Below are positions 1 through 12,981 of a stretch of 64,000 bases of DNA, one piece after another; the stretch's first letter is position 1, and the number at the start of each line of letters is the position of its first letter. The position numbers and the translations under genes were made by a program. Source of the DNA: Morella rubra (Eukaryota; Streptophyta; Magnoliopsida; Fagales; Myricaceae); assembly GCA_003952965.2 (NCBI GenBank), contig CM025855.1, forward strand, positions 2,145,252 through 2,209,251, written 5' to 3'. The notes below the pieces were generated by a model. The model was not told where the DNA came from, did no database searches, and worked only from the letters and a program-made list of their open reading frames with translations.

Positions 1-170
1 CCCGAGTCCAATCAATACGGCAATGTTGCCTCTCTGGGAGGCTATTTGCACCAAGTCTAATGATATAAGGAGGTTTATAGAATATGACTGGCACATTTTC
101 TTTTGGTACGTAACAACAATATTGTCATATGCAACCATTGGAAGCCTACCAACTTGCCCCGTTTTTGTAG

Positions 171-1449
171 GCTCGAAGGGCTTTGCGAGCTTTGAAGGGG
201 TTAGTGAGGCTGCAAGCATTGGTGAGGGGGCATAATGTACGCAAGCAAGCACAAATGACAATGCGTTGCATGCAAGCACTGGTGAGAGTACAGGCAAGAG
301 TACGCGCACGCAGACTCCAATTGACCCACGAGAAGCTTCAGAAGAAAGTAGAAGAAGAACAGAGAGGAGTGGAGGAAGAAGAACCAAAGCTCAAGAGCCC
401 ACTTAGAAGGTATGACATGGAAGGTTGGGATAATAGGCGTCAAAGTACGAAGAAAATTGAGGAAAATGCTTCAAGGAGACATGACGCGGTCATGAAAAGG
501 GAGAGAGCCCTCGCTTATGCTTATAGCTATCAGGTTAGTGAACATTTTGATTGCCATTTTAAAAGTGCTCCACAAGTATCTCAAACATATTCAACTTTTT
601 ACTACCAAACATCAAAAATTTTTATACAAATTCTAACACATTCTCATACCAACTTTTATGAAATACATCAAATCTTCTCTCTCCTTATTTTTTAACAAAT
701 TTCAATAAAAATTATTTTACTATTAAACCTTCTTAAATATTTTACCAATTTCAAACTCGAAATTTTATCTTACAAATTTAAAATTCTTAAAATTTATGTT
801 TCATTGACAGCAACAGCAGCAGCAGCAACTCTTCCGATCGGACCTCAACGACAACGATGTTGGGCCATATGTCAACGAGCACGAAAAGGCTCAATGGGGA
901 TGGAATTGGCTCGAGCGCTGGATGTCGTCGCAGCCATACCATGCCCGTAATACAGGACACCAGGAAACCCCTTATATGGCTCTTCCTACCACTACTGCCA
1001 CCACCACCACCACCACCGTCACTGATGACGTGTCCGAGAAAACAGTGGAAATGGACATCCATGCGCACTCGATGCTCAATCGAGACTCGCCCGAGTCAGG
1101 CCCATACCTAACTAAGCAGAGACAGGTGAGCTCGAATAATGTCCCTAGCTACATGGCCCCAACCCAGTCCGCCAAGGCCAAGGTACGGAACCAAGGTTCG
1201 AGTAAACAGCTCAGCCTCAATGTGCCTCAATGGAATCCATCAACAAGAAGAGTTTCGGTAGCTGAGTCGGGCTGTGACTCCACCAGCTCAGGAGGAGGAA
1301 CAGCAACCTATCAGGCCCCAAGGAGCCCAAGCCCAAAAAATAATGGGTCCCGCCTTCAAGCTAGAAGGCCCACGGGCTGTAGCCCTAACTCTCACGGCCC
1401 TGATGATTGGCCTCTCGCTGGTCACGCTTGGAGACATGATTTTGGTTAA
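171..1449 (+). CDS. IQD family calmodulin-binding protein, 3' part (two exons)
   Basis: IQD proteins bind calmodulin through repeated IQ motifs and act as scaffolds at microtubules, the plasma membrane or the nucleus. Two exons are visible: 171-533 and 811-1449, joined in phase 0 (acceptor tttttgtag before 171, donor gttagt after 533, acceptor ttgacag before 811). They encode 333 residues ending in TGA-free sequence at a TAA stop. The first exon carries the IQ67 core ([20 protein letters not shown], then [15 protein letters not shown]) and starts at the phase-0 intron that is conserved inside the IQ67 domain of this family. The second exon begins with a run of six Gln and contains the family motif [10 protein letters not shown], followed by a Ser/Pro/Thr-rich tail of the DUF4005 type. 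The start codon and first exon lie upstream of the window. Which IQD member this is cannot be told from this part alone. Confidence 0.93.
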
Positions 1450-1911
1450 TTGGGTTGAGTATTTATGGCATATTAATGTGGGATAAGTACTCTGGATTGT
1501 GAATACGTTTGTTATTAATTTTTATCTTGTTGATGTGATTAACATTACTCTTTGAAGCTGGATAATAATATATATTTATATTTTCTATTCTTACGTTTTC
1601 TTTTTCACTTAATTACAGCTATAATTCTTGTGTTATTGCATAATTTTGAATGGATCGGTATTGTGGTCCAATTTTTCAGATATACAGCATTTTGGTCTAC
1701 CAAAAATCAATCGGCTAATGGAGATTTGGATGTCTATTGTTTGATAGCTTATCTGGAACCTCGTCCCTTTAATCAATTAATATTTGGTGAACGACACAAC
1801 TTTAAAAAAAGACTACAAGAACCAAATATCCCTTTCCACTTGTACTACTTAATTGAAAAATCAATACCACATGAAATGTATATTTAAGTATTTTCTGTTT
1901 TTTATATTTAG
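1450..1911. other. 3' flank of the IQD gene
   Basis: AT-rich sequence after the IQD stop. It presumably holds the 3' UTR. No open frame with coding character and no RNA gene was seen. Confidence 0.5.
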
Positions 1912-2682
1912 GGTCTGTTTGTTTGCTTGTAAAACTATTATTTTACATAAAAAAAAATTGATTGAAATATTTTTTTTTTTAAAAAAATTTCCTTTTTCAG
2001 TTTTTGGCTATTCTTTAAAAATATTTTTAAGAAAATATTTTTAATGTTTGACATGTTTAATAATTTACGTATTTATATAAAAAGCTTAATTATCGTATAA
2101 GTTCTTATGGTTTACACTTTTGAGATTTTAGTCCCTCAGATTTCGATTTCAACCATCGGATTCCTGACATAAGTATTTGAGACAAATCGATCCTCATTCA
2201 ATTATTGTTAACCAACAGACGAAATGATGTTCATGAGATTTTTAAATGTCATCTTGGTGCCAATCGTAGGCGTGGCATAAAAATGGTACTTTTGCGATAA
2301 AAATTAGTCTTCACAGTTCAATTGCTCTTAACCAATTATCAGAGAAGTGCCCGCTTGGCGAGTAAAGAAAAGAATATAAAATATTATATACAACCTTCAA
2401 ATTCAAGTTTGATTTAATTTATATATTATTTTTTAATGATTTTGTCTTGGAAGGATATTTCGATAATTTTGCATGCTAAATCAATCGGAATGCAAGAATT
2501 GATTATTTTTTAAACATATGGGACAAAATAAAAATGTTTTTGGAACTTGAACATTTGATTTACAGAAAATTTGAACTTAATTTGTTTTATGAAAAATAAG
2601 TTGACTTGAAATTTTTTTACCTTAATCTCATTTTTAAGGTACTTATAAAACATAAGTTATTTTACAAGCAAACAAACAGACC
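1912..2682. mobile_element. Non-autonomous DNA transposon with 23-bp perfect TIRs
   Basis: The first 23 bases (1912-1934, beginning ggtctgtttgtttgcttg) are exactly the reverse complement of the last 23 (2660-2682). The interior is AT-rich with no transposase frame. Length is about 771 bp. The flanks do not give a clear target-site duplication, so the superfamily is not assigned; TIRs of this style occur in plant hAT-like and Harbinger-like MITEs. It sits between the IQD gene and the starch synthase promoter. Confidence 0.75.
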
Positions 2683-3346
2683 TTGAAATTCAGGTTACAT
2701 TCCATGGACCGAATCAAAGTGGCATATTTAAGACTTTTAAAGAAAATCTAAATTATATATCTATATATACGAATAAAGATTATTTTTTCCCTATATTTTT
2801 GTTATTAAAGGTAAAAACTAAAAATAAAAAGTAAAAAACATCTCTTTGTCGGCCAAACAGAGTGTTGAGATTCCCAAGGGCAAGTCAAATGTTCTTTGAA
2901 AGCTCTGCACGTGGCGCTATCACGAATTGCCGTGTGTACAACCTGGGAGTTAGTAGCCGTCAATTATCATACCACAAAACCTTTTGCGGCGTAAAGAGCT
3001 GCAGTGCTCCGTCATGATAGTGCCATATCATATTTGATCAAATATATATTAAGTGGGATGATAACGTTGCAAGATCGCTTTGGTCCGCATGTTTTACAGA
3101 ACCGGGATGGTTCACCGCGGAACTCTTTTCGGTTTTCGCGCTTTTTCTGGATCTGATTTTCTCACACCACTCACTCTCGTCTCTCTGACTGTGTATCTCT
3201 CGCTACGATCTAACAGCTGTTTGTACTTTGCTCTAGTTGTCTCACGTCTCGCACTATCTAATGTCTCTTTTCTAGATTTTTTCTGTCTTTTTAAATGCAA
3301 TTGAAGATACCTTCCCTCCTACACTGGACTTCTCTCCATCTCTCTC
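2683..3346 (+). promoter_or_regulatory. Probable promoter and 5' leader of SS1
   Basis: About 660 bp between the TIR element and the SS1 start codon. It holds a G-box (2908-2915) and, just before the ATG, a CT-rich stretch (about 3165-3346) typical of plant 5' leaders. No TATA box is proposed with confidence; a tatata-rich stretch near 2755-2770 lies far upstream. Confidence 0.45.
2908..2915 (+). promoter_or_regulatory. G-box (CACGTGGC)
   Basis: A perfect CACGTG core followed by GC, the form bound by plant bZIP and bHLH factors in light- and ABA-responsive promoters. It is about 430 bp upstream of the SS1 start codon. Function is inferred from the motif only. Confidence 0.45.
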
Positions 3347-6300
3347 ATGGAGTCTCTCCTGATGACGCCCAAACTTTCTTCATGCAAATCATCGTTGAAT
3401 CCACCACAAGCTAAATTTAATAACGTCAGAGTGATTGGACAAGTCAGTTCTGCTCCTTTGTGGGGGAGAAGAAGTAGAGCTAGGTGTTTGACACTCAGAG
3501 CTTCAGTTTCAGACGGTGGACTTAGTAGTTCACAGGATGGGTCTTCTGCGGTTGAATATGAAAAGGAGGAAAAGGGTCTTATTTTGGGTACCGAGAAGGA
3601 TGATTCCGGCGCTGTTATTGGGTTTCATTTGATTCCTCCATCTGGTACATGTCTCTATATTGTGGAGTAGTTTGTTTTTCATTTGTCGTAGTTTTGCGAT
3701 TTTGTATCTCTATGATCTATCGTTGATTTTGTGGATTGTATCAGCGATTGGTTGATGATTATCTAATGGCAGTTTGTACCCAGTGACACTTCATATGCTT
3801 TACACTATTATGCTTTTTCTTAAATATTGACATTTATCAAAAGAAAGTAACAACTATTTATATGTTGTATATAACATCAATGGGGTACTTCTGTAAGTAT
3901 GGTATTGAATTATGTTCTCTCTCTCTCTCTCTCTCTCTCGCACACACACACACATAGAGTCTGACTTGCTTAAAGTTGCCGGCAAAACTTTAGGCACTCA
4001 CTGCTGCGGAAATCAGTAGTAATGAAAACCTTAGAATATGATAAGAGATGTGGATATGTTGGATAGGAATCTCTTATGAACGCATTGACTTTTAGATTCT
4101 GTTGCATGCTCAAGTTTAGCGGTTTGAGATGATCCTAGCCATTCGAGAAAGAGATGGAGTGAGCAACCAATTAGGAGAAACTGTTTGATGTTCCACATGA
4201 TCAGCTATGTTAGACCACACTAATACTGTGGTCCAGAATCTGTACAACGGACTGGTATGTGATTGATGGTTCTTGACTAAAATTTATACTAAGACAGGGA
4301 TACAAGGCGAAGATGGTGTGATTTTGATTTGAAAATTGGGATTTTTGTCATCTGAAACTCAGGTACATCCATTGACGCTACTTTTGTCCTCTGGGTAGCT
4401 TTGCTTTTTGAGGTTTCAATGTTTTTGTGGACCTGCAACTCAAGTATTTGCAGATCAATCTAGTCTTCACCATTATGGCTTGACTATAAAAGTCTGTCTC
4501 CCATATCTTGCTTAAAAGTATTTGCAGAAAAATCATCTGACGTACATGAAAATATTCTCTCTGTCGGAAAGCTACATCCTTGTTAATCTTGCAAGAGGTA
4601 GTGTGATATGCAATACTAAAGTAGAATGTATTCTTAACTTTGTTCTATTAGCAAAGTAATGCATCTGTCTTTAATAGATATGCATTTTTCACTGTTCTTT
4701 CTGTTTGGTTTTGGAATTTGTGTTTTTTCTTCTTGACATTTCACTTGTTATCTAGACGTCCAAGAGGGTACTGCGAATCTTATACTCTTGAACTGCAGGT
4801 GAAGTTAAAGCCAATCAAGTTGGTGAGTCTTTCACAACAGCTAGCAGTAGCACAGAAGAAGCTGAAGGCATCAAAGTAGAAGAGAAGGCCCAGACAAGAG
4901 TAACCTACAATATTGTTTTTGTTACTGCTGAAGCAGCACCATACTCAAAGACAGGTGGTTTAGGAGATGTTTGTGGTTCTTTGCCTATTGCATTAGCAGC
5001 TCGTGGACACCGTGTTATGGTTGTCTCTCCTAGATATCAGAATGGAACTCCTGCAGATGACAAATTTGCTAGTGCTGTTGATTTAGATTGCCCAATCAAA
5101 ATACATTGTTTTGGAGGGGTGCAAGATGTTGGCTTCTTCCATGAGTATAGGGATGGTGTTGATTGGGTAAGAAATTTAGGAGGCTTTATACATCTGCCTT
5201 CGGGGTGTTTCAATAATATATATACACTTAAAACCAAAGTGCGTTGTAGTGATTTAGGACAGTAACTCTTCTATCTTTCTTTATTTATTTATTTTTGTCT
5301 CCATGGTGTGGGAGTATCATTATGATAATGTAGAGTTCTTCCCATTCTCTTTTTAGGTATTTGTTGACCACCCCTCGTACCATAGACCTGGAAATCCATA
5401 TGGTGATCAGTATGGTGCTTTTGGTGATAATCAGGTATGTTTCTTGTTAGGGTGAAATGCGGGACCATCCCGAGTGGTTTGATGGTGTTTCATTGAGATC
5501 CATGGGGGTTTCAACTTTTCCACCTCCTATGGTAATTAATTTTCTAATCAGCTCCTGTCATGCATGGGACAATGTGTTTGCACCCCGGCCTATGATTTGA
5601 CCCCCTCCCAACCCCTGCCGACATGAAATTCATTTTATCCATGGTCTCCACTCCACTCCTCTGCATTTCACTTGCGCTCCAGTCCTAAGGCATCTTTACT
5701 TCTTGTAACTATGATTCTTGTTCTCAAACACTGGCTTCCATATTTTATTCTAATAATAACAATCGTAACAACACTAGCCAAGCGGCATGATATAAGCAGT
5801 TGTTAACTCAAATGCAGGAGCAGAGGAGTTGATTAGAACAATTGAATGGTAGCAAGGATGTAGTTTAAAGGTTTTAGGAGGTTTCAGCATTTTGTCCTAC
5901 TTTGTTACAAGATTGGATTCATGGAGTTCTATGTGTTACTTACAGACAATGACAAAATAAATTTCTTGTATGGTTTACAGTTCCGGTTCGCTTTACTTTC
6001 CCATGCAGCATGTGAAGCGCCATTAGTACTTCCATTGGGAGGCTTCAATTATGGGGAGAAATGTCTCTTCCTTGTCAATGATTGGCATGCAAGCCTTGTG
6101 CCCGTGTAAGTGGTCTTCTTTGATTGCTTCCTATGTTTGGTGGATTATTACTTTGTTCATTTTCTAAATTCCCAATTTTTCACAGTTTCCTATTTGCTTT
6201 CCTTCAATAGCTTTCTATGTTCTCTTAGATTAAGATTCTTCTGTTTCTTTATTGGCATCTTTCTTTTATCTTGCTGTTTTTCCCCGAACCCTCACTCTTA

Positions 6301-9300
6301 ACTTCATAGATTACTGTGCTGGAATTTTTCCCTGCTAAGGGAAAGCAACAGATTGCTTTGGGAAATAGGAACTCCCATTTCCTTGCTGATGCAGTGTAAT
6401 TGACAAGGAATTATTCCGTTTGAGATATTCTTCCTACAATGTTGCCTTGTAAGGAGAAAGAACAACTTAGAGGTTTCATTAAGACAGATGCATCTTATTT
6501 GGGTGTGGTATCACAGATTCGTGAGCTTTATATATTGTGACAGCCATCGCTGGTAAAGTTAACGAGACCAGTAAGGTGTTGATTGATCTTTAGAAATCTT
6601 GTGATGCAGACTGTTGGCGGCCAAGTATCGTCCATATGGAGTATATAAAGATGCTCGAAGTATTCTTGTAATCCATAACCTTTCACATCAGGTAGATTCT
6701 ATTTTCGTGATGGATTCTATTGGTTTGTCAAATAAAAAAGAAGCACATTTGCACATTAAATGGCTTGCAATCCTGTGCTCCTAAAAATAATTGGGTTCCT
6801 GGATAATATTTCAATGATTTGGTAGTATCCTTCCTTAGAGACTCTTGTATGTTGTAGAATGATACATAATGGCTTAAAATGCCAGAATACTAGAACATAG
6901 AAGGAAAATCAACAATTTTCTCTTTGCAATTTTGTAATCCATTTCTTTCTAAGTAGTCACTTCTTTCAGTAACAGTTACAAGTGCGTCCCCAAGGGAAAA
7001 AAAAAAAAAACAAGAAGAAATAAGTAGAAATTAATGGCTATGATTTTAGAGGTCGCCCTGCATGATGTTTAAGAAGACTCTGCTGATCCTAATATCATAG
7101 TGAAAAGGAACTTTCTGGTCAAAATTTTCTGTCTAGGATGGAGCTGTGAAACCATGCTCAGATTGGGCTCTGAACAAAAGGAAGGTGATCGTTTGCATTC
7201 TAAAACACCCTTGGGATGCCCCAAAGATTCTTCCTATATGTTAACTAGAGCGCTCATGCTAGGTTATCTATTGTTTCCTTGTAAAACTGTAGAGAACATT
7301 ACACATGAAGCATTTGCGTGTCAGCAACTTCCTTCACCAAATGCATGTGCCTTTGAGAGGTGATAGGCAACTCAAGATCATCACTTTCAAACCAATAGTA
7401 ATCATTAGTAGTATTCTTCTTGTATATATGCCTTTTTGGCTCTTACCCACCAATCTAAACTATTGCCTTGCATATGCAAGGGAGTCGAACCAGCAGTAAC
7501 ATACAAGAATTTGGGACTACCTTTGGAGTGGTATGGAGCCCTGGAATGGGTATTTCCAACATGGGCAAGGACGCATGCTCTTGACACAGGCCAAGCTGTC
7601 AATCCTCTGAAGGGTGCAATTGTGACAGCTGATCGAATACTGACAGTTAGCGAGGTTATAATGCTATACTAAATGTTCTGAGGCATTTCATGAGACGTAT
7701 TATATGTTTTTTTTTTATACAAATGGAATTTGTGTGAAGATCACTATATAATGACCATTTTTGTGCTTTCAATAGTTATTAGAAGTTTAGAATCGGAACC
7801 CTAGATTTAGTTGGCCGCATTTAGGAGACAAATTAATTTGAAAATGCAGATCAAATAGCGTTTAGGTCAGTTCGATTTGATAATGTTGGTATAGTAACAA
7901 TAGCTCTTTTACAAAAATGCCTTCCGACCTTACGATAACTTGCTAAAACAAATGGGAGGAGGTATGATACTTTCCGATGAAATCGATATCTTCTACTTGC
8001 AGGGCTATTCTTGGGAAATAACAACAATTGAAGGTGGATATGGACTGCATGAGCTATTGAGCAGCCGTAATAGTGTTCTTAATGGTATGTCTGTGCTACT
8101 TGTCTTAAAGTGTACTTTCGTAAGCTGGAGAAAAGGACACATGATTAGGAGTATATCTTTCTGCTAGAGATGTATGTGTTCCTTTTTTTAAATGTCCAAT
8201 CTTTTTTATCCTAAAAAAAATGCATGGGGATATGGGATTTTCTGGTAAGGAAGCTCTGAAAATCTTTTGATTTGGATTTGTGCAGATACTGTGTGTTCCT
8301 CTTGCTTCTGATCTCCCTTTCTTCGCTGCCTATTCACAACAATCTTGAGCTAAATGGTAGTATGGGGTACAAGCTATCAGAGATCTATGTCCAATCTTTT
8401 TTATCCTAAAAAAAATGCATGGGGATATGGGATTTTCTGGTAAGGAAGCTCTGAAAATCTTTTGATTTGGATTTGTTACTGTGTGTTCCTTTGCTTCTGA
8501 TCTCCCTCTTGCTGCCTCACTCTTGCAAATGGTAGTTGGGGTACAAGTATCATCTATTGTCAAATTGAATTCCTAGCCTTTCCCATTTTCTGATTCGTGC
8601 TCTACAGAGCCCCATGAAGAAGTAGTTCTTCTTTAACACATCAGCCTTAATGTTTGTTGAGGGGTTTTGCCAATTTACATAATTCCTCATGTGTCCTACC
8701 TATTACACTGCTGTCTACATGTGTTTGCATCAGCTTAAAAAAAAGGAAGTGATGAACAGAAAAACAAATGTTGTTCTGTTTAGATTATTTGATCTTAACT
8801 GCAGACAACTAATTTGTGGTACATAATAACCAGGGATCACAAATGGCATCGATGTTGCTGAATGGGATCCATCTTCAGACGAGCATATTGCTTGCCATTA
8901 TTCTGTTGAAAATCTTAATGACAAGGTGGCTGAGCCTTTTACTTTGAGATCTGGGAGTACACACCAGCATATGTCTCTTACATCAGTTGTCTATAAAGTG
9001 CAGGTTCAATGCAAGACTGCTTTGCAGAAAGAATTTGGTCTTCCTATTAGGCCTGAATGCCCATTGGTAAGAAGTTAATTTCTTTTTACACAGGCTTAGT
9101 TGCAAACTTTATGATCCCGCCTCTTACTGGCTTGAGTTTAACTTTTTAGATTGGATTTATTGGGAGACTGGACTACCAGAAAGGCATTGACCTGATCCGG
9201 TTGGCAATCCCAGAGATAATGGAAGATGATGTACAATTTGTAGGTGATCTTTAGTGAAAATGGTCGAGTAATTTTTCTACTGATTAAAGTCACACTCCCT

Positions 9301-11311
9301 TTACGTTGCTTTCAGTTCATAAGTAAAGCCATCAAATATGTTTCAGGTTATGCTTGGCTCTGGTGATCCCCAGTTTGAAGGCTGGATGAGAGCAACAGAG
9401 TTAGCTTATAAAGACAAATTCCGGGGTTGGGTTGGATTTAATGTTCCTATTTCTCATAGGATAACTGCAGGGTATTTCAGAAATTGTATTTCTTGGTTTA
9501 CATGTTCCTTCGGAAATTCATGGCACCAACTCACTGTTGTTTTGAAATGAACAGCTGTGACATACTGTTGATGCCCTCAAGGTTTGAGCCCTGTGGGCTA
9601 AATCAATTATATGCAATGAGATATGGAACTGTGCCAGTGGTTCATGATACTGGGGGACTCAGAGTAAGTTCAAAACAAAGAGATTGAATGCACTTATTTG
9701 TTGTTAAGGCTCATATCTATTTGATGCCTCTTGTTGTTTGAATCTCAGGATACCGTAAAGAATTTCAATCCATATGCTCCTGAGGGCAGTGGTGAAGGCA
9801 CAGGGTATGTGTTCCTCCTTGGCTCTTTGTATGATGATTTTTTTGTTGATTATGAGAATATACAAAAAGTAGAAAATCTTGGCTTCGTGTTTCGAGGTAT
9901 TGGATGTAACACCAGCATGCTGATGTGTCATGGACCCTTTGATATTTAATACAAATCTAACAGTGAAAATGTATCTGTTTCCAGAAGAACTTTTGTACAA
10001 TTGACACAAAAAAAATCTTGCAGATGGCTGCAAGTATCTCAGAATATTAAGTCATGCATATTTAGTTCACTCGTCAGATGGATCAGAAAAGAATTAAACA
10101 AACAAAAGGAGTTGACTTGTTTCGAGTTCTTAGATAATTTCTTCTCTACAAAGGTTTTACAATTGGCCTCCTTTAGAGTTTGTTGTGATGGCGAGAAATG
10201 GTGTTTCCCTGTTACTTGCATTGCCGGTTGTGTGCATCTATGTTGATTTACATTATCAAAAGAAGCTGTCTTTGTGCCTTGTGACTTATCTATCTGTGCC
10301 TTTTATGATAAGCCTTCTTCTTACGCGTGGTTTACTTTTCACCTCATTTTTTGTGGAATTCTTTCCACCACCTTAAGAGTTCTGCTACCAAATTATTGTG
10401 CATAATGCTTCTCTTCCTCCATTCTGCTTATGATTCTGTTGTCAATAATGTTCATTCTGAGTTTTTCATGAATGATGACTAGTTTCCTTCAAAGCTAAAT
10501 TGCGACATTGTTGGGGAATGTGTTGCAGGTGGACTTTTTCTCCATTAACAAAAGAAAGTATGTTGACGGTAAGCTAATTCATCGTGGACAAACTTGCTCC
10601 ATAATGTCTCTGTCTACATTAATTCCTCATTTTCCACACAACTTTTCTTTGTAGAGGAGACAGTCTTGAACTGCTTGTTGATTTTTGTACTGGAACATCC
10701 TGCCTACATTTTTGTTTTTCAACTTGACCAAGTTATTGCCTTTGATAATACAATCATTATACTTCTGTGGCGTTTAGATGTGCGCAAAAAACTTGTGGTT
10801 AGTCTCGGAATAAGTAATATGTGTCTTGTGGATTGGATCCAAAATGATGATTATTGATATTTGATTTCTGAGAACGAGCTTTATGACTGACCTGATGAGT
10901 CTGGAACAATGATAATACATGATTCTTTTTATTGCCTGGAAATTATGTATTGTGATTGCTAGTCGACCAAAGGCACCCGCTAGATTGTCAATTGGAATTC
11001 CAAACCTATCATGCATGATCTCAATTTTCATACCAGATACAATAATCATACAAAGTGGTATAAATTGCTGTTTTTCTTACTTACTTTGTGGGGGGTATGT
11101 GTGTGGTGCTTGTACTCACTATCGTTTTTACTCACTCTTTTATTATCTGCAGGCTCTAAGAGTTGCTATTAGCACTTATAGAGAGCACAAGTGTTCTTGG
11201 GAGGGATTGATGAAAAGGGGCATGCAGAGGCCCTGCTCATGGGAAAATGCTGCCATTCAATATGAACAGGTGTTTGAATGGGCCTTCACTGATCCACCTT
11301 ATGTCATCTGA
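3347..11311 (+). CDS. SS1: Soluble starch synthase I, plastid (15 exons)
   Basis: This GT5 glycosyltransferase transfers glucose from ADP-glucose to short amylopectin chains in the plastid stroma. Exons: 3347-3644, 4799-5166, 5357-5434, 5981-6105, 6610-6691, 7481-7654, 8003-8084, 8834-8925, 9004-9066, 9150-9239, 9347-9471, 9555-9663, 9749-9804, 10529-10568, 11153-11311. All have GT-AG borders and compatible phases and sum to 1941 nt (646 aa), close to Arabidopsis SS1 (about 650 aa). The first ~100 residues are Ser/Arg-rich and low in acidic residues at the start, as in a transit peptide. The ADP-glucose-binding motif KTGGLGDV is near residue 150. The C-terminal half has [17 protein letters not shown] and HDTGGLR (about residue 560). 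The sequence ends in DPPYVI, like other SS1 proteins. No lesion was seen. The start is the first ATG after the CT-rich leader, giving a full transit peptide. Confidence 0.96.
3914..3954. repeat. Compound microsatellite (CT)n(CA)n in SS1 intron 1
   Basis: A run of CT dinucleotides passes directly into CA dinucleotides. It lies in the long first intron (3645-4798). Confidence 0.9.
8193..8555. repeat. Tandem duplication in SS1 intron 7
   Basis: The block starting at 8193 (tgtccaatcttttttatcc) recurs at 8388. The first ~88 bases are almost identical in both copies and the following ~90 bases are similar with several small deletions. The repeat period is 195 bp. It lies entirely within the intron 8085-8833 and leaves the flanking splice sites intact. 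Confidence 0.85.
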
Positions 11312-12981
11312 GTGGCAAACCTCCAATTTTTTCCTCGCTTAGACTTTACATGGGACCTATTGGGAAAGTACACATGCAAAACGAGTTTTTTTCCTTCACC
11401 CTCGCAAGTTGGTATAAACTTTTACATGGTTTTGGCCATGTTTTTTGTTTGGACGGTACAATTCACAATTAAATTGTACCCATTCTTCTATACTATTGTA
11501 ATGTCTTTCTGTATACAGAAAGAAAACAGATTGAGAAAATACATGGTATATCCGGCAGCATTATGTCTCACACTCTGCTATTGTTTCTATGGATCAAAAG
11601 ACCATATTCCATTCAAATGACTCTTGTGACCATTGACTTCAATCTTCAAAATGCTTCACAACTACACCAAAAGAGTGCATGCTTTGTTGGTTTTAACTTG
11701 TTCTAGGGTAAAGATTAGGCTTCTATTTACATTGCTTTGATTCCATTCAGCATTAATAATTGGAAGATGACAATTTGTCTTCCATCATTTTTTTAAAAAG
11801 CAAGATTTCTATTTAGAGAACTTTCTGTTAGGAGCAACTGAAAATGAATTGAGAAATCTGTGCTGTTTCTTCAAAACTGGGATTCCATTATCTTAGGGTT
11901 GATCTTGGGATTCCATTATCTTTGACACATTCCCAGAGGGCCAGGCCACACTGAGAAAAACGCATGCTTACCTACAACTGGCCCGACAAGTCAGCAATAG
12001 GCAATACCTTGGCTGGCTTCAAAGAGCTTGGCCAAGCTGCAAGTTGGCAATGTCCTCAGATTGTATTCCAAATTAAAAATCCCACAACTGATTGAGTTTT
12101 CAAGTCAACCCAGTGGATTATTTATTGAAGGAGCAGCTCAATGCTTAACCCACATGATTATACAGGTAGGATCTAATAAAGCTACTGTCCAAAGGGATAG
12201 CGATATAACCACTTAACATATACATTTTTTTTTTTCTGAATAACATATACATTTTTCCTCAGCAGATAAGATCTATTTTATCTGTATTTTTTTTTTTTGA
12301 TGACATCAATCAAAAACCCACTCCCCATGCTGCTGCACCTTTTGTAGCCTTCACAAAAATAAAAACAATTGCATCCAGTTTGTCGATCCCCAGATGCAAT
12401 TTTTTTTTTAATGTAAAGAAATCATTATAAAAACATTTTTTTCCGGACACATCAACCCCAAAGTACTTCAATATTCTTATGGACAAATTATTGCCTCTGC
12501 TTTACCAAAAATAAAAAATGATTGCGTCTGTCAGAACCCTCCATAATTCTTCCACGCGGCATCTCTCTATTGCGGAACCTGCACCTTAGGGTATTCCCGT
12601 AGTTTAAATGTGCAATTATACGTGCCATTGTACCAAAGGGTATCGTTTGTCTGTTTCTTTCCTATCTCCTTCTTCCAATGGATCCTACTTCTCCTTTTAA
12701 CTCCTAATCCCGAACCCTAGAATTAGTCGAGAGAGAGAGAGAGAGGACAGTTTTTCTTCGAGACGGAAAGATTTCAAGATTTCTTTTTTGCTTGAATTGG
12801 ATTCCTGTGAAACCAATCAAATTTTCATTGAGAGATACCCGGAGGAGGAGGAGGAGGAGAGGAAGCTCAGATTTGCAATGCCAATTCCCCCCACTTCAGT
12901 TCCATTCCCAAATTCCGTTCTTTCATTCAACTCCACTTTATAAGAATTGCGTTTCCTCGTTTTCCTTGGAGAACGCATCAA
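11312..12981. other. Intergenic: SS1 3' flank and phytolongin 5' leader
   Basis: The first ~300 bp after the SS1 stop are probably its 3' UTR. The middle (about 12220-12430) has several poly(T) runs and a short duplicated phrase (aacatatacattttt at about 12217 and 12242). The last part, from about 12650, is CT/GA-rich and includes a (GA)n run at 12729-12744 and a (GGA)n run at 12841-12860, consistent with a plant promoter and leader. No other gene was seen. Confidence 0.5.

Noticed and set aside
787-1068. Minus-strand frame opposite the IQD exon
   Set aside because: It is the shadow of the plus-strand exon with the diagnostic [10 protein letters not shown] motif; its Gly run comes from the Thr codon run on the coding strand.
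3914-3954. (CT)n(CA)n tract as a promoter element
   Set aside because: It lies in the SS1 first intron behind the coding start and is an ordinary microsatellite.
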